Shown: one piece after another, positions 27,151-35,986 of the stretch
Position numbering within the stretch: the first letter of the stretch is position 1
Layout of the letters: each line of letters starts with the position of its first letter
NCBI RefSeq assembly: GCF_014193425.1
Contig: NZ_JACHZG010000001.1
Span: forward strand, 372,001 to 436,000
Length of the DNA: 64,000 bases
Direction: 5' to 3'
From: Microlunatus antarcticus
GTDB taxonomy: Bacteria; Actinomycetota; Actinomycetes; Propionibacteriales; Propionibacteriaceae
Made by a program: the position numbers and the translations under genes
Notes under the pieces: model-generated
Told to the model about the DNA's origin: nothing
Databases searched by the model: none
What the model saw: only the letters and a program-made list of their open reading frames with translations

Positions 27151-27178
27151 TTGTCAACCCCCGAACAGCGCCTAAACT
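27151..27178 (+). promoter_or_regulatory. Promoter of carD
   Basis: TTGTCA (27151-27156), 16-base spacer, TAAACT (27173-27178). This is one of the few clear two-box promoters here; the start codon follows about 85 bases later, so carD has a leader. Confidence 0.6.
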
Positions 27179-27262
27179 GGCTCTGACCAGCGCGAACGCC
27201 GGAGGGGCGACCCTGTGAGCGTGCTAAACTTGGACGTCGGTCAATCGGGGTACTGGAGGAAC

Positions 27263-27748
27263 ATGTCTTTCACAGTCGGCGAAACGGTGGTCTACCCGAA
27301 TCATGGCGCGGCCGTGATCCAGGACATCGAGACTCGGCAGATCAAGGGCGAGGACAGGCTCTACCTCGTGCTCCGCATCGTCGGCCAGACGGACCTGATC
27401 GTGCGGGTGCCGGCGGACAACCTCGACCTCGTCGGGGTCCGGGACGTCGTCGACGCCGACGGCCTCGAGCGCGTGTTCAGCGTGCTGCGTGCGCCGCACA
27501 CGGAGGAGCCGACCAACTGGTCGCGCCGCTACAAGGCCAACCTGGAGAAGCTGCACTCGGGCAACGTGCTCAAGGTCGCCGAGGTCGTCCGCGACCTGTG
27601 GCGTCGTGAGCGCGAGCGTGGCCTGTCGGCCGGCGAGAAGCGCATGCTGGCCAAGGCCCGTCAGATCCTCGTCTCCGAGCTCGCCCTGGCGGAGCACGTC
27701 GAGGAGAGCCGCGCGGAGGTCCTGCTCGACGAGGTCCTCGCCTCCTGA
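27263..27748 (+). CDS. carD: RNA polymerase-binding regulator CarD
   Basis: A 161-aa global transcription factor that binds the RNA polymerase beta lobe through its N-terminal Tudor-like domain (1-60: [21 protein letters not shown]) and stabilises the open promoter complex through the C-terminal helical DNA-binding domain ([18 protein letters not shown] near 80-97, conserved Trp83 or so). ATG 27263 follows GGAGGAAC and gives the standard start; an upstream GTG in frame (27215) is less likely. It is divergent from the LpqE-like gene and just upstream of ispF. Confidence 0.95.
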   Translation: MSFTVGETVVYPNHGAAVIQDIETRQIKGEDRLYLVLRIVGQTDLIVRVPADNLDLVGVRDVVDADGLERVFSVLRAPHTEEPTNWSRRYKANLEKLHSGNVLKVAEVVRDLWRRERERGLSAGEKRMLAKARQILVSELALAEHVEESRAEVLLDEVLAS

Positions 27749-27770
27749 TCGTCAGAAGCTGAAGCACACC

Positions 27771-27806
27771 ATGGACGTCCGTACCGGTATCGGTACGGAC
27801 GTTCAT
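27771..27806 (+). promoter_or_regulatory. Start-codon hairpin of ispF
   Basis: ACGTCCGTACCG (27775-27786) pairs perfectly with CGGTACGGACGT (27791-27802); a G-U pair and ATG/CAT extend the stem so that the start codon at 27771 is enclosed. The loop is GTAT. Confidence 0.6.
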
Positions 27807-28256
27807 CGTTTGGTGCCCGGACGACCGATGACGGTGGCCGGCCTGAGGTTCGACGACCCGTACGGCCCCGAGGGCCACTCCGACGGCGACGTCGTCGCCC
27901 ACGCGGCCTGCGACGCCCTGCTGGTCGCGGCCGGGCTCGGCGACCTGGGCTCCAACTACGGCACGAGCGCTCCCGAGTGGAGCGGCGTCGGCGGGGTCGC
28001 GTTCCTGGTCGAGACCGTGCGCCGGCTGCGCGAGGCGGGCTGGGAGCCCGGGAACGTGGCCGTCCAGCTCATCGGCAACCGGCCCAAGCTCGGTCCCCGT
28101 CGCGCCGAGGCCGAGGCGGTCCTGAGCGACGCGGTCGGCGCCCCCGTCACCCTGTCGGCGACGACGACCGACGGCCTCGGGCTCACCGGGCGCGGCGAGG
28201 GCATCGCCGCGCTGGCGACGGCGCTCGTACGCCGGATCGACCCAGACGCTCCCTGA
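27771..28256 (+). CDS. ispF: 2-C-methyl-D-erythritol 2,4-cyclodiphosphate synthase
   Basis: A 161-aa trimeric enzyme of the MEP isoprenoid pathway. It cyclises CDP-ME 2-phosphate to MEcPP with loss of CMP. Metal ligands are Asp10 and His12 (GTDVHRL) and His44 (VVAH); the substrate loop EGHSDGD is at 35-40, and [19 protein letters not shown] closes the C terminus. The start lies 22 bases after the carD stop. ispD, usually between carD and ispF, is missing here. The start codon sits inside a long hairpin, so coupling to carD translation is possible. Confidence 0.95.
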   Translation: MDVRTGIGTDVHRLVPGRPMTVAGLRFDDPYGPEGHSDGDVVAHAACDALLVAAGLGDLGSNYGTSAPEWSGVGGVAFLVETVRRLREAGWEPGNVAVQLIGNRPKLGPRRAEAEAVLSDAVGAPVTLSATTTDGLGLTGRGEGIAALATALVRRIDPDAP

Positions 28257-28266
28257 GCGTTCGCTT

Positions 28267-29376
28267 CTAGCGGACCTGGTTGGCCGGCGCCGTGAACGTG
28301 TTGCAGGCGCTGATCTGCGCGTTGCCGATGCCGGCATCGCCCCAGAACACGCGGGAGCGGGCCAGGCCGTGGTTGCCGAGGACCGTCGAGTCGCCGGTGA
28401 CCGAGTCGTCGCCGACCGCCTTGTAGGTGTCCTCGATGCCGGCCAGGTCGGACTGGTTGATCCCGAGCGACTGCGACACCGAGCGGATGTACATCCCGGA
28501 GAAGCAGTCGGCCTGGGTCTCGAGGCGGCGGCTGTAGAGCAGGTCGGTCTTCTCGTCGTTCGAGTTCTGCCCCAGGGCCTTCGCCGAGATGAGGATGCCG
28601 GTGCGGGCCTGCAGCGCGTGCCCGAACTCGTGCGCGATGACCACGTCCGCCGCCCACTTGTCCTGGGCGATGATCGGCAGCTCGTCGTCGAGCCGGTTGG
28701 AGTAGTAGACCTGCTGGTCGGCCGCGCAGTAGAAGGCGTTGACCCCGCTCGTGCCGCACTTCGTGGTCATCTTGGCGCCGTAGATCGTGACGCTCGGGCG
28801 CACGATGATGAGCCCCGCGCCGGTGACCGGCGGCTCCCACACCCGCACGAGGCACTCCATGGACGCGTCGAGGTGCTGCTGGAGCTGGGTGTCCGACGCC
28901 GTGCCTACGTTGATGGGCTCGGCGTCGCACCGGACCGGCGCCGGCACGGACTGGCCGTAGAACGGGCTGCTGTTGATGACCTGCTCGGCCTGCTCGTAGG
29001 TGTCGGGCACCGGGATCGGCGGCGGGTTCTTGTCGGGGGCCGGGACCCGGTAGTCGTCGTTCTGGTACGCGGTGTCGGAGTTCTGGGCGTCCGTGCCGAG
29101 CCCGGTGCCGATGAAGCCGAGCACCGAGAGGCTGGCGATGACGATGAGGGCGAGCAGCAGCAGCTTGAGGCCGCCGCCGCCCTTGCGCCGCGGCGCCTGG
29201 GGCCCGCCGAAGCCGGGCCCGCCACGCGGGGCGTATCCGGGCGGGGGCTGACCGTACGGGTTGTAGGCCGGCTGGGCGTACCCCTGCTGGCCGAAGCCGC
29301 CGGAGGGGTAGCCCTGCTGCCAGGGGGCCGGCCCGGGGCGTCCCTGCGGGGGTCCGCCCCACTGCTGGTTGCTCAC
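28267..29376 (-). CDS. Membrane-anchored neutral zinc metallopeptidase
   Basis: A 369-aa protein of the YpfJ/PF04228 family. The N-terminal 65 residues are Gly/Pro/Gln/Tyr-rich (GYPSGGFGQQGYAQPAYNPYG), then one membrane helix (LLLLALIVIASLSVLGFIG, about 70-90), then the extracytoplasmic domain. The zinc motif is HEFGH near 248-252 and ETQADCFSGMY near 290 holds the third ligand Glu. Substrate is unknown. The GTG start at 29376 has TAAGGT 7 bases upstream. It converges with ispF. Confidence 0.85.
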   Translation of the reverse strand: MSNQQWGGPPQGRPGPAPWQQGYPSGGFGQQGYAQPAYNPYGQPPPGYAPRGGPGFGGPQAPRRKGGGGLKLLLLALIVIASLSVLGFIGTGLGTDAQNSDTAYQNDDYRVPAPDKNPPPIPVPDTYEQAEQVINSSPFYGQSVPAPVRCDAEPINVGTASDTQLQQHLDASMECLVRVWEPPVTGAGLIIVRPSVTIYGAKMTTKCGTSGVNAFYCAADQQVYYSNRLDDELPIIAQDKWAADVVIAHEFGHALQARTGILISAKALGQNSNDEKTDLLYSRRLETQADCFSGMYIRSVSQSLGINQSDLAGIEDTYKAVGDDSVTGDSTVLGNHGLARSRVFWGDAGIGNAQISACNTFTAPANQVR

Positions 29377-29383
29377 GGAACGC

Positions 29384-29389
29384 ACCTTA
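29384..29389 (-). promoter_or_regulatory. -10 box of zinc metallopeptidase gene, leaderless
   Basis: TAAGGT on the minus strand, 7 bases before the GTG at 29376. Confidence 0.45.
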
Positions 29390-29440
29390 ATGCGCTCGGG
29401 GTGCTCCCCAGCGGCCCCGAGTGATGAAAGGATCGCGCCC

Positions 29441-31150
29441 GTGCACCCGGAAACCACCCCCGCCGCCTGGGCCTCGCCCCGCCGTCTGCTCGTGCTGGTC
29501 GCGCCGCTGCTCGTCGCCCTGGCCCTCGTCGCCGGACCGACCGCGCGCACCGCCCACGCCGAGGGGACGGCCTCGTCGGTCGTCACCACCGGGAACGTGG
29601 CCAAGGACGGCACGCTCAAGATGACGGAGACCATCACCTTCGACGGTGCGGCGCCCGCCGAGGTGACGCAGAAGTTCGAGACGGTGCAGAACTCGGTCGG
29701 CGACCGTCAGTACAAGACGACCATCAGCGAGGTCACCGCGACCGCCGGCGGCGCGGCCGTCACGCCGCAGGTCAGCACGGACAGCCGCTACACCACCGTC
29801 ACCGTGCCCACGAACGGCGCGGCCGACCTCGTGATCGGCTACACGGTCCGTGGGGCGGTCGTCACCGTCCCGGACGGCACCGCGCTGCAGTGGCGGGTGC
29901 TGCAGGGGCTGGACGTCGCGGTCACCTCGTTCCGCTCGACGATCCTCATCCCGGGCACCTTCACGTACGTCCGCTGCACCGCCGGCAGCCCGAACTCGAC
30001 GACGCCCTGCCTGTCCGCCGCGGCGGGCACCGAGGACGCCTCGACGCCGACCTTCACCGACGGCCCGCGCGGCGAGGGTGAGGTCGTCGGGGTCGACATC
30101 GGCTTCCCGGCGGGCCAGGTGGCCGCCAACGAGCAGATCGACTACCGCTGGACCGTCGGGCGCGCGTTCTCGCCCGACCCGCTGCCGCTCGGCATCGCCG
30201 TCGGCCTCCTCGTGCTGGGCGGCCTCGGCCTCCTGCTGGCCCACCGCCGCCGAGGCGCGGACGCCGCGTACTCCGGCGAGGCCGCGCCGGTCGGGGAGTT
30301 CGTTCCCGTCGGCGCCGGTCAGGCCGAGTTCCGGGTCGTCGGCGACGTCCGGCCGGGCCACGTCGGCACCGTGGCCGACGAGCGGGTCGACCCGATCGAC
30401 GTGACCGCCTCCCTGGTCGACCTCGCCGTCCGTGGACACCTGCTGATCACCGAGCTGCCGCGGGCCAGCGCCTTCTCCCGGGCCGACTGGACCCTCACCC
30501 GGATCGGCGCCGGCACCGGCCTGCGCCCGTTCGAGCAGGCCCTGCTCGAGGGGATCGCGCCGGACGGCGAGCCGGTGCGCGTCTCCGAGGTCGGCGGCCG
30601 CGTCGGCCAGTCGATCGGCAAGGTCCAGGACGCGCTCTACGACGAGGTCGTGGCCAACGGGTGGTACGCCCGCCGCCCCGACGTGGTGCGCAACCGCTTC
30701 ACCCAGCTCGCGCTCGTCCTGCTGACCGTGGCCGTCGTGGTCACCGCGCTGCTGGCCGCGTTCACGACCTTCGGGCTCATCGGCCTCGCGCTGGTCGTGC
30801 TCGGCCTCGGCCTGGTCTTCGTCGCGCAGGAGATGCCCTCGCGGACGCCGAAGGGGGTGGCGCTGCTCAAGGGCCTCGGCGCGCTGCGCTCGCTGCTGCT
30901 CACCCAGCCCACGGACCAGATGCCGGCCGGGCGGGCAGTCGAGGAGCTGTCGGAGGTGCTGCCGTACGCGATCGTGCTGGGCGGGACCGAGCGCTGGCTC
31001 GACGCCCTCGTGGCGACCGACACCGACGCGGACCCCGACTCCGACGACCTGAGCTGGTACCACGGCCCCGCCGACTGGCACCTGCGTGACCTGCCCGAGT
31101 CCCTGCGCAACTTCACGACCACCGTCTCCGGAACCCTCTTCACCCGGTAG
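29441..31150 (+). CDS. DUF2207 membrane protein
   Basis: A 569-aa protein with a cleavable signal peptide (LLVLVAPLLVALALVAGP, cleavage near AHA-EG at 40), an extracellular beta-rich DUF2207 domain (about 45-240, with two Cys near 185-193), a membrane helix (LPLGIAVGLLVLGGLGLLLA near 248), a cytoplasmic winged-helix-like region (about 310-410), and a second membrane pair (LALVLLTVAVVVTALLAAF and following). Function is unknown. GTG 29441 is preceded by GAAAGGAT. It is divergent from the zinc peptidase gene. Confidence 0.82.
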   Translation: MHPETTPAAWASPRRLLVLVAPLLVALALVAGPTARTAHAEGTASSVVTTGNVAKDGTLKMTETITFDGAAPAEVTQKFETVQNSVGDRQYKTTISEVTATAGGAAVTPQVSTDSRYTTVTVPTNGAADLVIGYTVRGAVVTVPDGTALQWRVLQGLDVAVTSFRSTILIPGTFTYVRCTAGSPNSTTPCLSAAAGTEDASTPTFTDGPRGEGEVVGVDIGFPAGQVAANEQIDYRWTVGRAFSPDPLPLGIAVGLLVLGGLGLLLAHRRRGADAAYSGEAAPVGEFVPVGAGQAEFRVVGDVRPGHVGTVADERVDPIDVTASLVDLAVRGHLLITELPRASAFSRADWTLTRIGAGTGLRPFEQALLEGIAPDGEPVRVSEVGGRVGQSIGKVQDALYDEVVANGWYARRPDVVRNRFTQLALVLLTVAVVVTALLAAFTTFGLIGLALVVLGLGLVFVAQEMPSRTPKGVALLKGLGALRSLLLTQPTDQMPAGRAVEELSEVLPYAIVLGGTERWLDALVATDTDADPDSDDLSWYHGPADWHLRDLPESLRNFTTTVSGTLFTR

Positions 31151-31168
31151 CCCCGGGCAGATCGATGA

Positions 31169-31198
31169 GGATCCGGCACCGTAGTCGGTGCGGGATCC
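31169..31198 (+). terminator. Hairpin after DUF2207 gene
   Basis: GGATCCGGCACCG (31169-31181) pairs with CGGTGCGGGATCC (31186-31198) with one mismatch. It may end the DUF2207 transcript or act on the following photolyase gene. Confidence 0.5.
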
Positions 31199-31223
31199 AC
31201 ATCACCGAGACAGACGGGCGTGA

Positions 31224-32696
31224 ATGACGACGACACGGTGGCTGTTCGGCGACCAGCTGGGGGCGCACTTCGTCGACGACGACGACCAGCAGGTGCTGCT
31301 GGTCGAGTCGCGGGAGGTGTTCCGGCGGCGCGCGTTCCACCGGCAGAAGGCGCACCTGGTGCTGTCGGCCATGCGGCACCGGGCCGCCGAGCTCGGTGAC
31401 CGCTGCACCTACCTGGTCACCGACACCTACCGCGAGGCCCTCGCGCAGGTCGACGGGCCGCTGAGCGTGGTGCAGCCGACCACGTGGGCGGCGCTGCACC
31501 TCGTCGACACCCTCGCTGGCGAGCGTGACCTCGAACGGCTGCCGGCCCGGGGCTACGTGACCGGGCGTGAGGACTTCACCCGCTGGGCGCAGGGCCGGGG
31601 CCGCAAGCGCCTGCTGATGGAGGACTTCTACCGCGACGCCCGGACGCGCAACGACGTGCTGATGCACGGGTCCGAGCCCGTCCTGGGCCGCTGGAACTTC
31701 GACGCCGAGAACCGCGAGCCACCGCCCAAGGTGGGTCGCCTCGACGTCGATGAGCCCTGGTGGCCGGAGGAGGACGAGATCGACGCGGCTGTCCGGGCCG
31801 ACCTCGACCAGATGGCGGCGGACGGGATCGCCTTCGTCGGTGAGGACGGGCCCCGCCGGTTCGCCGTGACGCAGGCCGAGGCCCGCCAGGCTCTGGACCA
31901 CTTCGTCGAGCACCGGCTGGCGCTGTTCGGGCGGTACGAGGACGCGATGCTCTCCGGCGACCGTTGGATGGCCCACTCGCTGATCTCCGCCCCGCTGAAC
32001 CTCGGCCTGCTCGACCCGCTCGAGGTCGTCCGGACGGCGGAGGAGGCGTTCACGGCGGGCGACGCGCCGATCGCGGCGGTCGAGGGCTTCGTCCGGCAGG
32101 TGATGGGCTGGCGCGACTACATCTGGAACCTCTACTGGTACCTCGGCGAGGACTACCGGAACGAGAACGCGCTCGGCGCCCGGACGCCGATCCCGGAGTG
32201 GTTCCAGGAGCTGGACCCGAGCGGCACCGACGCGAACTGCCTGTCGTGGGCGCTGAGCTCGGTCCGCGAGGTCGGCTGGGCGCACCACATCCCGCGGCTG
32301 ATGGTCCTCGGGAACTACGCGCAGCAGCGCGGCTGGGACCCCCAGGAGCTGACGGACTGGTTCCACCGCAGCTTCGTCGACGGCTACGACTGGGTGATGG
32401 TGCCGAACATCGTCGGCATGTCCCAGTACGCCGACGACGGCGTGCTGGCGACGAAGCCGTACGTCGGTGGCGGCAGCTACATCAACAAGATGAGCGACTT
32501 CTGCGGCGACTGCGTCTACGACCCCAAGAAGCGCACGGGGCCGACCGCCTGCCCGTTCACGGCCGGCTACTGGGGCTTCCTGAACCGCCACCGCGAGCAC
32601 CTGTCGGGCAACTTCCGGATGGGTCAGATGGTCCGCGGCCTCGACCGCCTGAAGGACCTGGACCAGCTGCTCGAGGAGCATCCGGACCTGCGCTGA
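31224..32696 (+). CDS. Iron-sulfur bacterial cryptochrome/photolyase (PhrB-like)
   Basis: A 490-aa protein of the FeS-BCP group, the prokaryotic (6-4) photolyases that carry FAD, a ribolumazine antenna and a 4Fe-4S cluster. It starts RWLFGDQLG, the family N terminus. The FAD domain contains MGWRDYIWNLYWYLGEDY near 293 and VREVGWAHHIPRLMVLGNYA near 350. Cluster cysteines are in DANCLSW near 337 and SDFCGDCVYDP...TACPF (near 430-450). It repairs UV lesions using blue light. No strong Shine-Dalgarno sequence is visible. Confidence 0.9.
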   Translation: MTTTRWLFGDQLGAHFVDDDDQQVLLVESREVFRRRAFHRQKAHLVLSAMRHRAAELGDRCTYLVTDTYREALAQVDGPLSVVQPTTWAALHLVDTLAGERDLERLPARGYVTGREDFTRWAQGRGRKRLLMEDFYRDARTRNDVLMHGSEPVLGRWNFDAENREPPPKVGRLDVDEPWWPEEDEIDAAVRADLDQMAADGIAFVGEDGPRRFAVTQAEARQALDHFVEHRLALFGRYEDAMLSGDRWMAHSLISAPLNLGLLDPLEVVRTAEEAFTAGDAPIAAVEGFVRQVMGWRDYIWNLYWYLGEDYRNENALGARTPIPEWFQELDPSGTDANCLSWALSSVREVGWAHHIPRLMVLGNYAQQRGWDPQELTDWFHRSFVDGYDWVMVPNIVGMSQYADDGVLATKPYVGGGSYINKMSDFCGDCVYDPKKRTGPTACPFTAGYWGFLNRHREHLSGNFRMGQMVRGLDRLKDLDQLLEEHPDLR

Positions 32697-32724
32697 TGGC
32701 CAACCGGGAGCGCGGGACGGCATG

Positions 32725-32754
32725 AACGCTCCCTGAGCCTGTCGAAGGGCCACG
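32725..32754. repeat. Short repeat C, copy 1
   Basis: A 30-bp stretch nearly identical to 56731-56760, containing GCTCCCTGAGC and TGTCGAAGGGCC. CCCT/AGGG ends can pair. It is intergenic, after the photolyase gene. Confidence 0.75.
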
Positions 32755-32902
32755 AAGTGGTCGGCGTTATAGGGCAGCCAACCTCAGACGAGGCCCTTCG
32801 GCACGCTAGGGGGTATGCCGACCGTCGCGCCGGTGCTTGGACACCGGGGCCGGGAGGCGACGCGTCGAGGCCCAGCGGGCTGTTTCCTGACATGCTCCCG
32901 GC

Positions 32903-33370
32903 ATGACGAGCGCAGCGGGTCAGCCAGACTCGGGTGCTAAACGTCAGGTCGGTTGGATCGCCTGGCAACCGCTCTGGCCGCCCGTCAGGACGGCGCTTCA
33001 GACGTACGCCGATGCGCTGCGTGCCGACCAGCCAGACCTGCGCGTGCAGCTCGAAGGCTCCAGCAACCCGGCTTACCCTCTGCTGTCCTCCATGTCGCTC
33101 AACGTGACCGGGCCGCCGTGGGACGAGGACGTCGTCCTCTCCGCGCGAGTGTGGCGGGGTAGCGACGAGTTCGTGTTTCGCTGCGACATCGCGGACGGCG
33201 ATGGGCAGATCCTCGCGGAGGTCCCGGAGGCGAGCATCGCGGCCGACGAGCCGGAGGCGCACCTACTTCTGTGGGCGCGACGGCATCTCGACGACTACCT
33301 CGTGTTCGTGCAGGCCGAGCTGGACACGGTCCGCGATCAGCTGACCACGGCGCAGCAGGGGCGCGCCTGA
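32903..33370 (+). CDS. Hypothetical protein
   Basis: A 155-aa soluble protein I cannot assign. It starts MTSAAGQPDSGAKRQVGWIAWQ. A Trp/Pro-rich start (WQPLWPPVRTALQTYADALR) is followed by strands ending in VLSARVWRGSDEFVFRCDIADGDGQILAEVP and a C-terminal helix (ARRHLDDYLVFVQAELDTVRDQL). One domain, no signal peptide. Base use is like the host genome but slightly less GC-rich. It sits alone between repeats C and B. Confidence 0.55.
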   Translation: MTSAAGQPDSGAKRQVGWIAWQPLWPPVRTALQTYADALRADQPDLRVQLEGSSNPAYPLLSSMSLNVTGPPWDEDVVLSARVWRGSDEFVFRCDIADGDGQILAEVPEASIAADEPEAHLLLWARRHLDDYLVFVQAELDTVRDQLTTAQQGRA

Positions 33371-33406
33371 CCAGGGTTGCTGACGCCACGAGCGGAGGTT
33401 TCTTCA

Positions 33407-33472
33407 CTCTGCGCCCCCGCGATCACCTTGCGCCCGTACGAACGGGCGCAAGGTGACCGGCGGGGCGCAACG
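33407..33472. repeat. Palindromic repeat B, copy 2
   Basis: A 66-bp near-perfect palindrome, inverse copy of 21291-21356. The inner stem CACCTTGCGCCCGT/ACGGGCGCAAGGTG has the loop ACGA. It overlaps no gene and ends just before the aldo/keto reductase stop codon. Confidence 0.8.
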
Positions 33473-33479
33473 ACGCCGT

Positions 33480-34493
33480 CTACTGGTCGATGCTGCTCAT
33501 GTCCGGGTACCGCTCGCCGACGGCGGCGGGGACGGCCTCGTCGAGGCGGGCCAGGTCGTCGGCGCTCAGCTCGACCGCGGCGGCGGCCACGTTCTCCTCG
33601 AGGTACGTCACGCGCTTGGTCCCCGGGATCGGGACCACGTCGTCGCCCTGGGCGAGGACCCAGGCGAGCGCGACCTGGCCGGGCGTCGCGCCCTTGGTCT
33701 CGGCGAGGGCGCGGACGGCCTCGACGATGCCCAGGTTGGCCTGCAGGGCCTCACCGACGAAGCGGGGGTTGCGGCGGCGGAAGTCGTCCGGGGCGAGGTC
33801 GTCGGTGCTCGTGATCGTGCCGGTCAGGAACCCGCGACCCAGCGGGGAGTAGGGCACCAGGCCGATGCCCAGGTCGCGGAGCAGCGGCAGGATCTCGGTC
33901 TCGAGGTCGCGGGTCCACAGCGAGTACTCGGTCTGCAGCGCGGTGATCGGGTACGTCGCGTGCGCGCGGCGGATCGTGTCGGCCGAGGCCTCGCTCAGCC
34001 CGAGGTGGCGCACCTTGCCGGCGGCGACGAGCTCGCCCATCGCGCCGACGGTCTCCTCGATGGGGACCGACTTGTCGACGCGGTGCTGGTAGTAGAGGTC
34101 GATGTGGTCGAGGCCGAGCCGCTGCAGGCTGGCGTCGCAGGCGGAGCGGACGTACGCGGCGCTGCCATCGATCCGGCGAGCGCGCGGATTGTTCGGGTCG
34201 CGCACGTTGCCGAACTTGGTGGCGAGCACCACGGAGTCCCGGCGGTCGGCGATGGCGCCACCGACGAGCCGCTCGTTGGTGAAGGGGCCGTACATGTCGG
34301 CCGTGTCCAGGAACGTGACGCCGAGGTCGAGGGCTCGGTGGATCGTCCGGACGGCCTCCACCTCGTCGGTCGTGCCGTAGAACTCGGACATGCCCATGCA
34401 GCCCAGGCCGAGGGTGGAGACGGTGAGCCCTGAGCTCTTCGTGTCACCGCGGCCGAGGACGCGAGTGCCGAGCGGGGCGGTCGAGGTGGTCAT
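33480..34493 (-). CDS. Aldo/keto reductase
   Basis: A 337-aa NADPH-dependent oxidoreductase with the (beta/alpha)8 fold. The catalytic tetrad is visible as DTADMYG (Asp and Tyr near 60-66), TKFGN (Lys near 91) and YYQHRVD (His near 145). [34 protein letters not shown] is the family's 180-210 block. It resembles the YakC/pyridoxal- or auxin-induced-type reductases; the substrate is unknown. ATG at 34493 gives an N-terminal [14 protein letters not shown] extension before the first strand. Confidence 0.88.
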   Translation of the reverse strand: MTTSTAPLGTRVLGRGDTKSSGLTVSTLGLGCMGMSEFYGTTDEVEAVRTIHRALDLGVTFLDTADMYGPFTNERLVGGAIADRRDSVVLATKFGNVRDPNNPRARRIDGSAAYVRSACDASLQRLGLDHIDLYYQHRVDKSVPIEETVGAMGELVAAGKVRHLGLSEASADTIRRAHATYPITALQTEYSLWTRDLETEILPLLRDLGIGLVPYSPLGRGFLTGTITSTDDLAPDDFRRRNPRFVGEALQANLGIVEAVRALAETKGATPGQVALAWVLAQGDDVVPIPGTKRVTYLEENVAAAAVELSADDLARLDEAVPAAVGERYPDMSSIDQ

Positions 34494-34569
34494 GGGACCA
34501 GCCTGCCTCCTGGCTGTGGAGCCCCGGCAGGAGCCCGGCCCAGCGTCGACCGACGCCCCGCCCGCCTGA

Positions 34570-34622
34570 AGAACTACCTCTAGAGTTCTCAGCGTCTGCT
34601 TCTCCGGGGGGCTCGGCAGACG
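34570..34622. promoter_or_regulatory. Two inverted repeats upstream of the M43 protease
   Basis: AGAACT-N8-AGTTCT (34570-34589), then CGTCTGC (34593-34599) pairing with GCAGACG (34616-34622). They lie in the gap between divergent genes; the first could be an operator, the second a leader hairpin. Confidence 0.4.
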
Positions 34623-34709
34623 AGGCCCCCAGCGCGTGTCGGCTCGTGCCGTCGCCCGCGGCCGCGTGGTCGGGAGGGTGCACGACCCGCGACGACGACG
34701 AGGACATCC

Positions 34710-35750
34710 ATGACCCCGCACCTGCTGGCCCGCTCCTGGCGGCTGGCGCGCGTCGCCAGTGCCGCCCTCGCCTTGACCGCGGCGGCGCTGACCGTCTCCG
34801 GCTCGGCCACGAGCGGCTCGACCGGCTCGTTGGGGACGCCCTTGGCCGGGGTCACCTCGACCTCGGCCGCCGTCTCCACCGGCACCCCCTGCCTGAGCGC
34901 GACGTCCGCCGGCCGCGTACGCGCCGACAGCGACCTCGACGGCGTGGACCCCAACACCCTGACCCTCGCCGAGACCGAGCAGGCGGAGGCCCGGCTGGCC
35001 ACGCGGGCCCGGCAGCGGGGGATCGACGTCGGCCGCCGGGCCCTGCCCAAGACCAAGGTCGACGTCTACGTCCACGTGATCACCAAGGACAACGGCAAGG
35101 GCGGGGTCAGCAAGTCCAGGATCAAGAAGCAGATCGCCGTGCTCAACAAGGCCTACGCGGGCAAGACCTCGGGCAGCTCGACGAAGACGGGCTTCTCGTT
35201 CAAGCTGAAGGCGACGGACAAGACCAAGAGCTCGGACTGGTACGACTGGGCCAACCCCGAGGACGACCCGTCCGACGACGTCGAGGCCAAGACGGCCCTC
35301 CACCGCGGCGGCCTCGACGACCTCAACCTGTACCTGACCTCGCTCGACGACGGGCTGCTCGGCTACGCGACGTTCCCCTTCGACACCACGCTGGCCCAAG
35401 ACGGCGTCGTCGTCCTGAGCTCGACCCTGCCGGGCGGCGACGCCGACGGCTACGACCGGGGCGACACGACGACCCACGAGGTCGGCCACTGGCTCGGGCT
35501 CTACCACACCTTCCAGAACGGCTGCCGGAGCCCGGGCGACAAGGTGGACGACACGGCCTACCAGGCCGACGGCGACAACGTCTTCTCCTGCAGCAGCAAG
35601 CTGGACACGTGCCGGCAGACGGGCAAGGACCCGGTGCACAACTTCATGAGCTACGGCGACGACGCCTGCCTCAACCGCTTCACCCAGGGCCAGGCCGCGC
35701 GCATGGCCAGCGTCTGGGCCACCTATCGCGCGCCCGGCGCTGGCAGCTGA
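34710..35750 (+). CDS. Secreted zinc metalloprotease, M43 (pappalysin-like)
   Basis: A 346-aa exported protease. A basic N terminus and hydrophobic core ([19 protein letters not shown], 15-33) form the signal peptide. The extended metzincin motif [11 protein letters not shown] at 256-266 supplies three zinc-binding His, and NFMSYGDD near 311 is the Met-turn. Six Cys in the C-terminal third (CRSPGD, FSCSSK, DTCRQT, DACLNR) suggest disulfides, as in cytophagalysin-type M43 enzymes. It probably degrades extracellular protein. The ATG at 34710 has GACGAGGACATCC upstream. Confidence 0.88.
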   Translation: MTPHLLARSWRLARVASAALALTAAALTVSGSATSGSTGSLGTPLAGVTSTSAAVSTGTPCLSATSAGRVRADSDLDGVDPNTLTLAETEQAEARLATRARQRGIDVGRRALPKTKVDVYVHVITKDNGKGGVSKSRIKKQIAVLNKAYAGKTSGSSTKTGFSFKLKATDKTKSSDWYDWANPEDDPSDDVEAKTALHRGGLDDLNLYLTSLDDGLLGYATFPFDTTLAQDGVVVLSSTLPGGDADGYDRGDTTTHEVGHWLGLYHTFQNGCRSPGDKVDDTAYQADGDNVFSCSSKLDTCRQTGKDPVHNFMSYGDDACLNRFTQGQAARMASVWATYRAPGAGS

Positions 35751-35757
35751 GGACGTC

Positions 35758-35952
35758 CTAGCGGTCGCGCTCCCGCTCGTACGCCTCGATCGCCCGGCGC
35801 AGCGCCTCGACCTCGGCGCTCGTCCGGTCCTCCGGGAGGGGCGTACGCCGGGGTCGCGGCTTCCAGTCGCCGAACCACGCGTACGACGCGATGGTCAGCA
35901 CCACGACGGCGAAGGCCACCATCACGAGACTCGTGAAGGTGGTCGGCGCCAT
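35758..35952 (-). CDS. Small single-pass membrane protein
   Basis: A 64-aa protein: one membrane helix ([19 protein letters not shown], about 8-26), then a basic linker ([13 protein letters not shown]) and a charged helix ([20 protein letters not shown]). No family recognised. It lies 34 bases after glyA on the same strand and could be its co-transcribed tail. The good Shine-Dalgarno-like CAGGGC upstream and coherent topology suggest it is real. Confidence 0.6.
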   Translation of the reverse strand: MAPTTFTSLVMVAFAVVVLTIASYAWFGDWKPRPRRTPLPEDRTSAEVEALRRAIEAYERERDR

Positions 35953-35986
35953 CGTGGTGCCCTGCCGCTGCTTCCGAACCCGAGCC

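Noticed and set aside
28246-28258. Fourth copy of repeat C at the end of ispF
   Set aside because: Only GCTCCCTGAGC matches and it overlaps the ispF stop; the TGTCGAAGGG half is missing.
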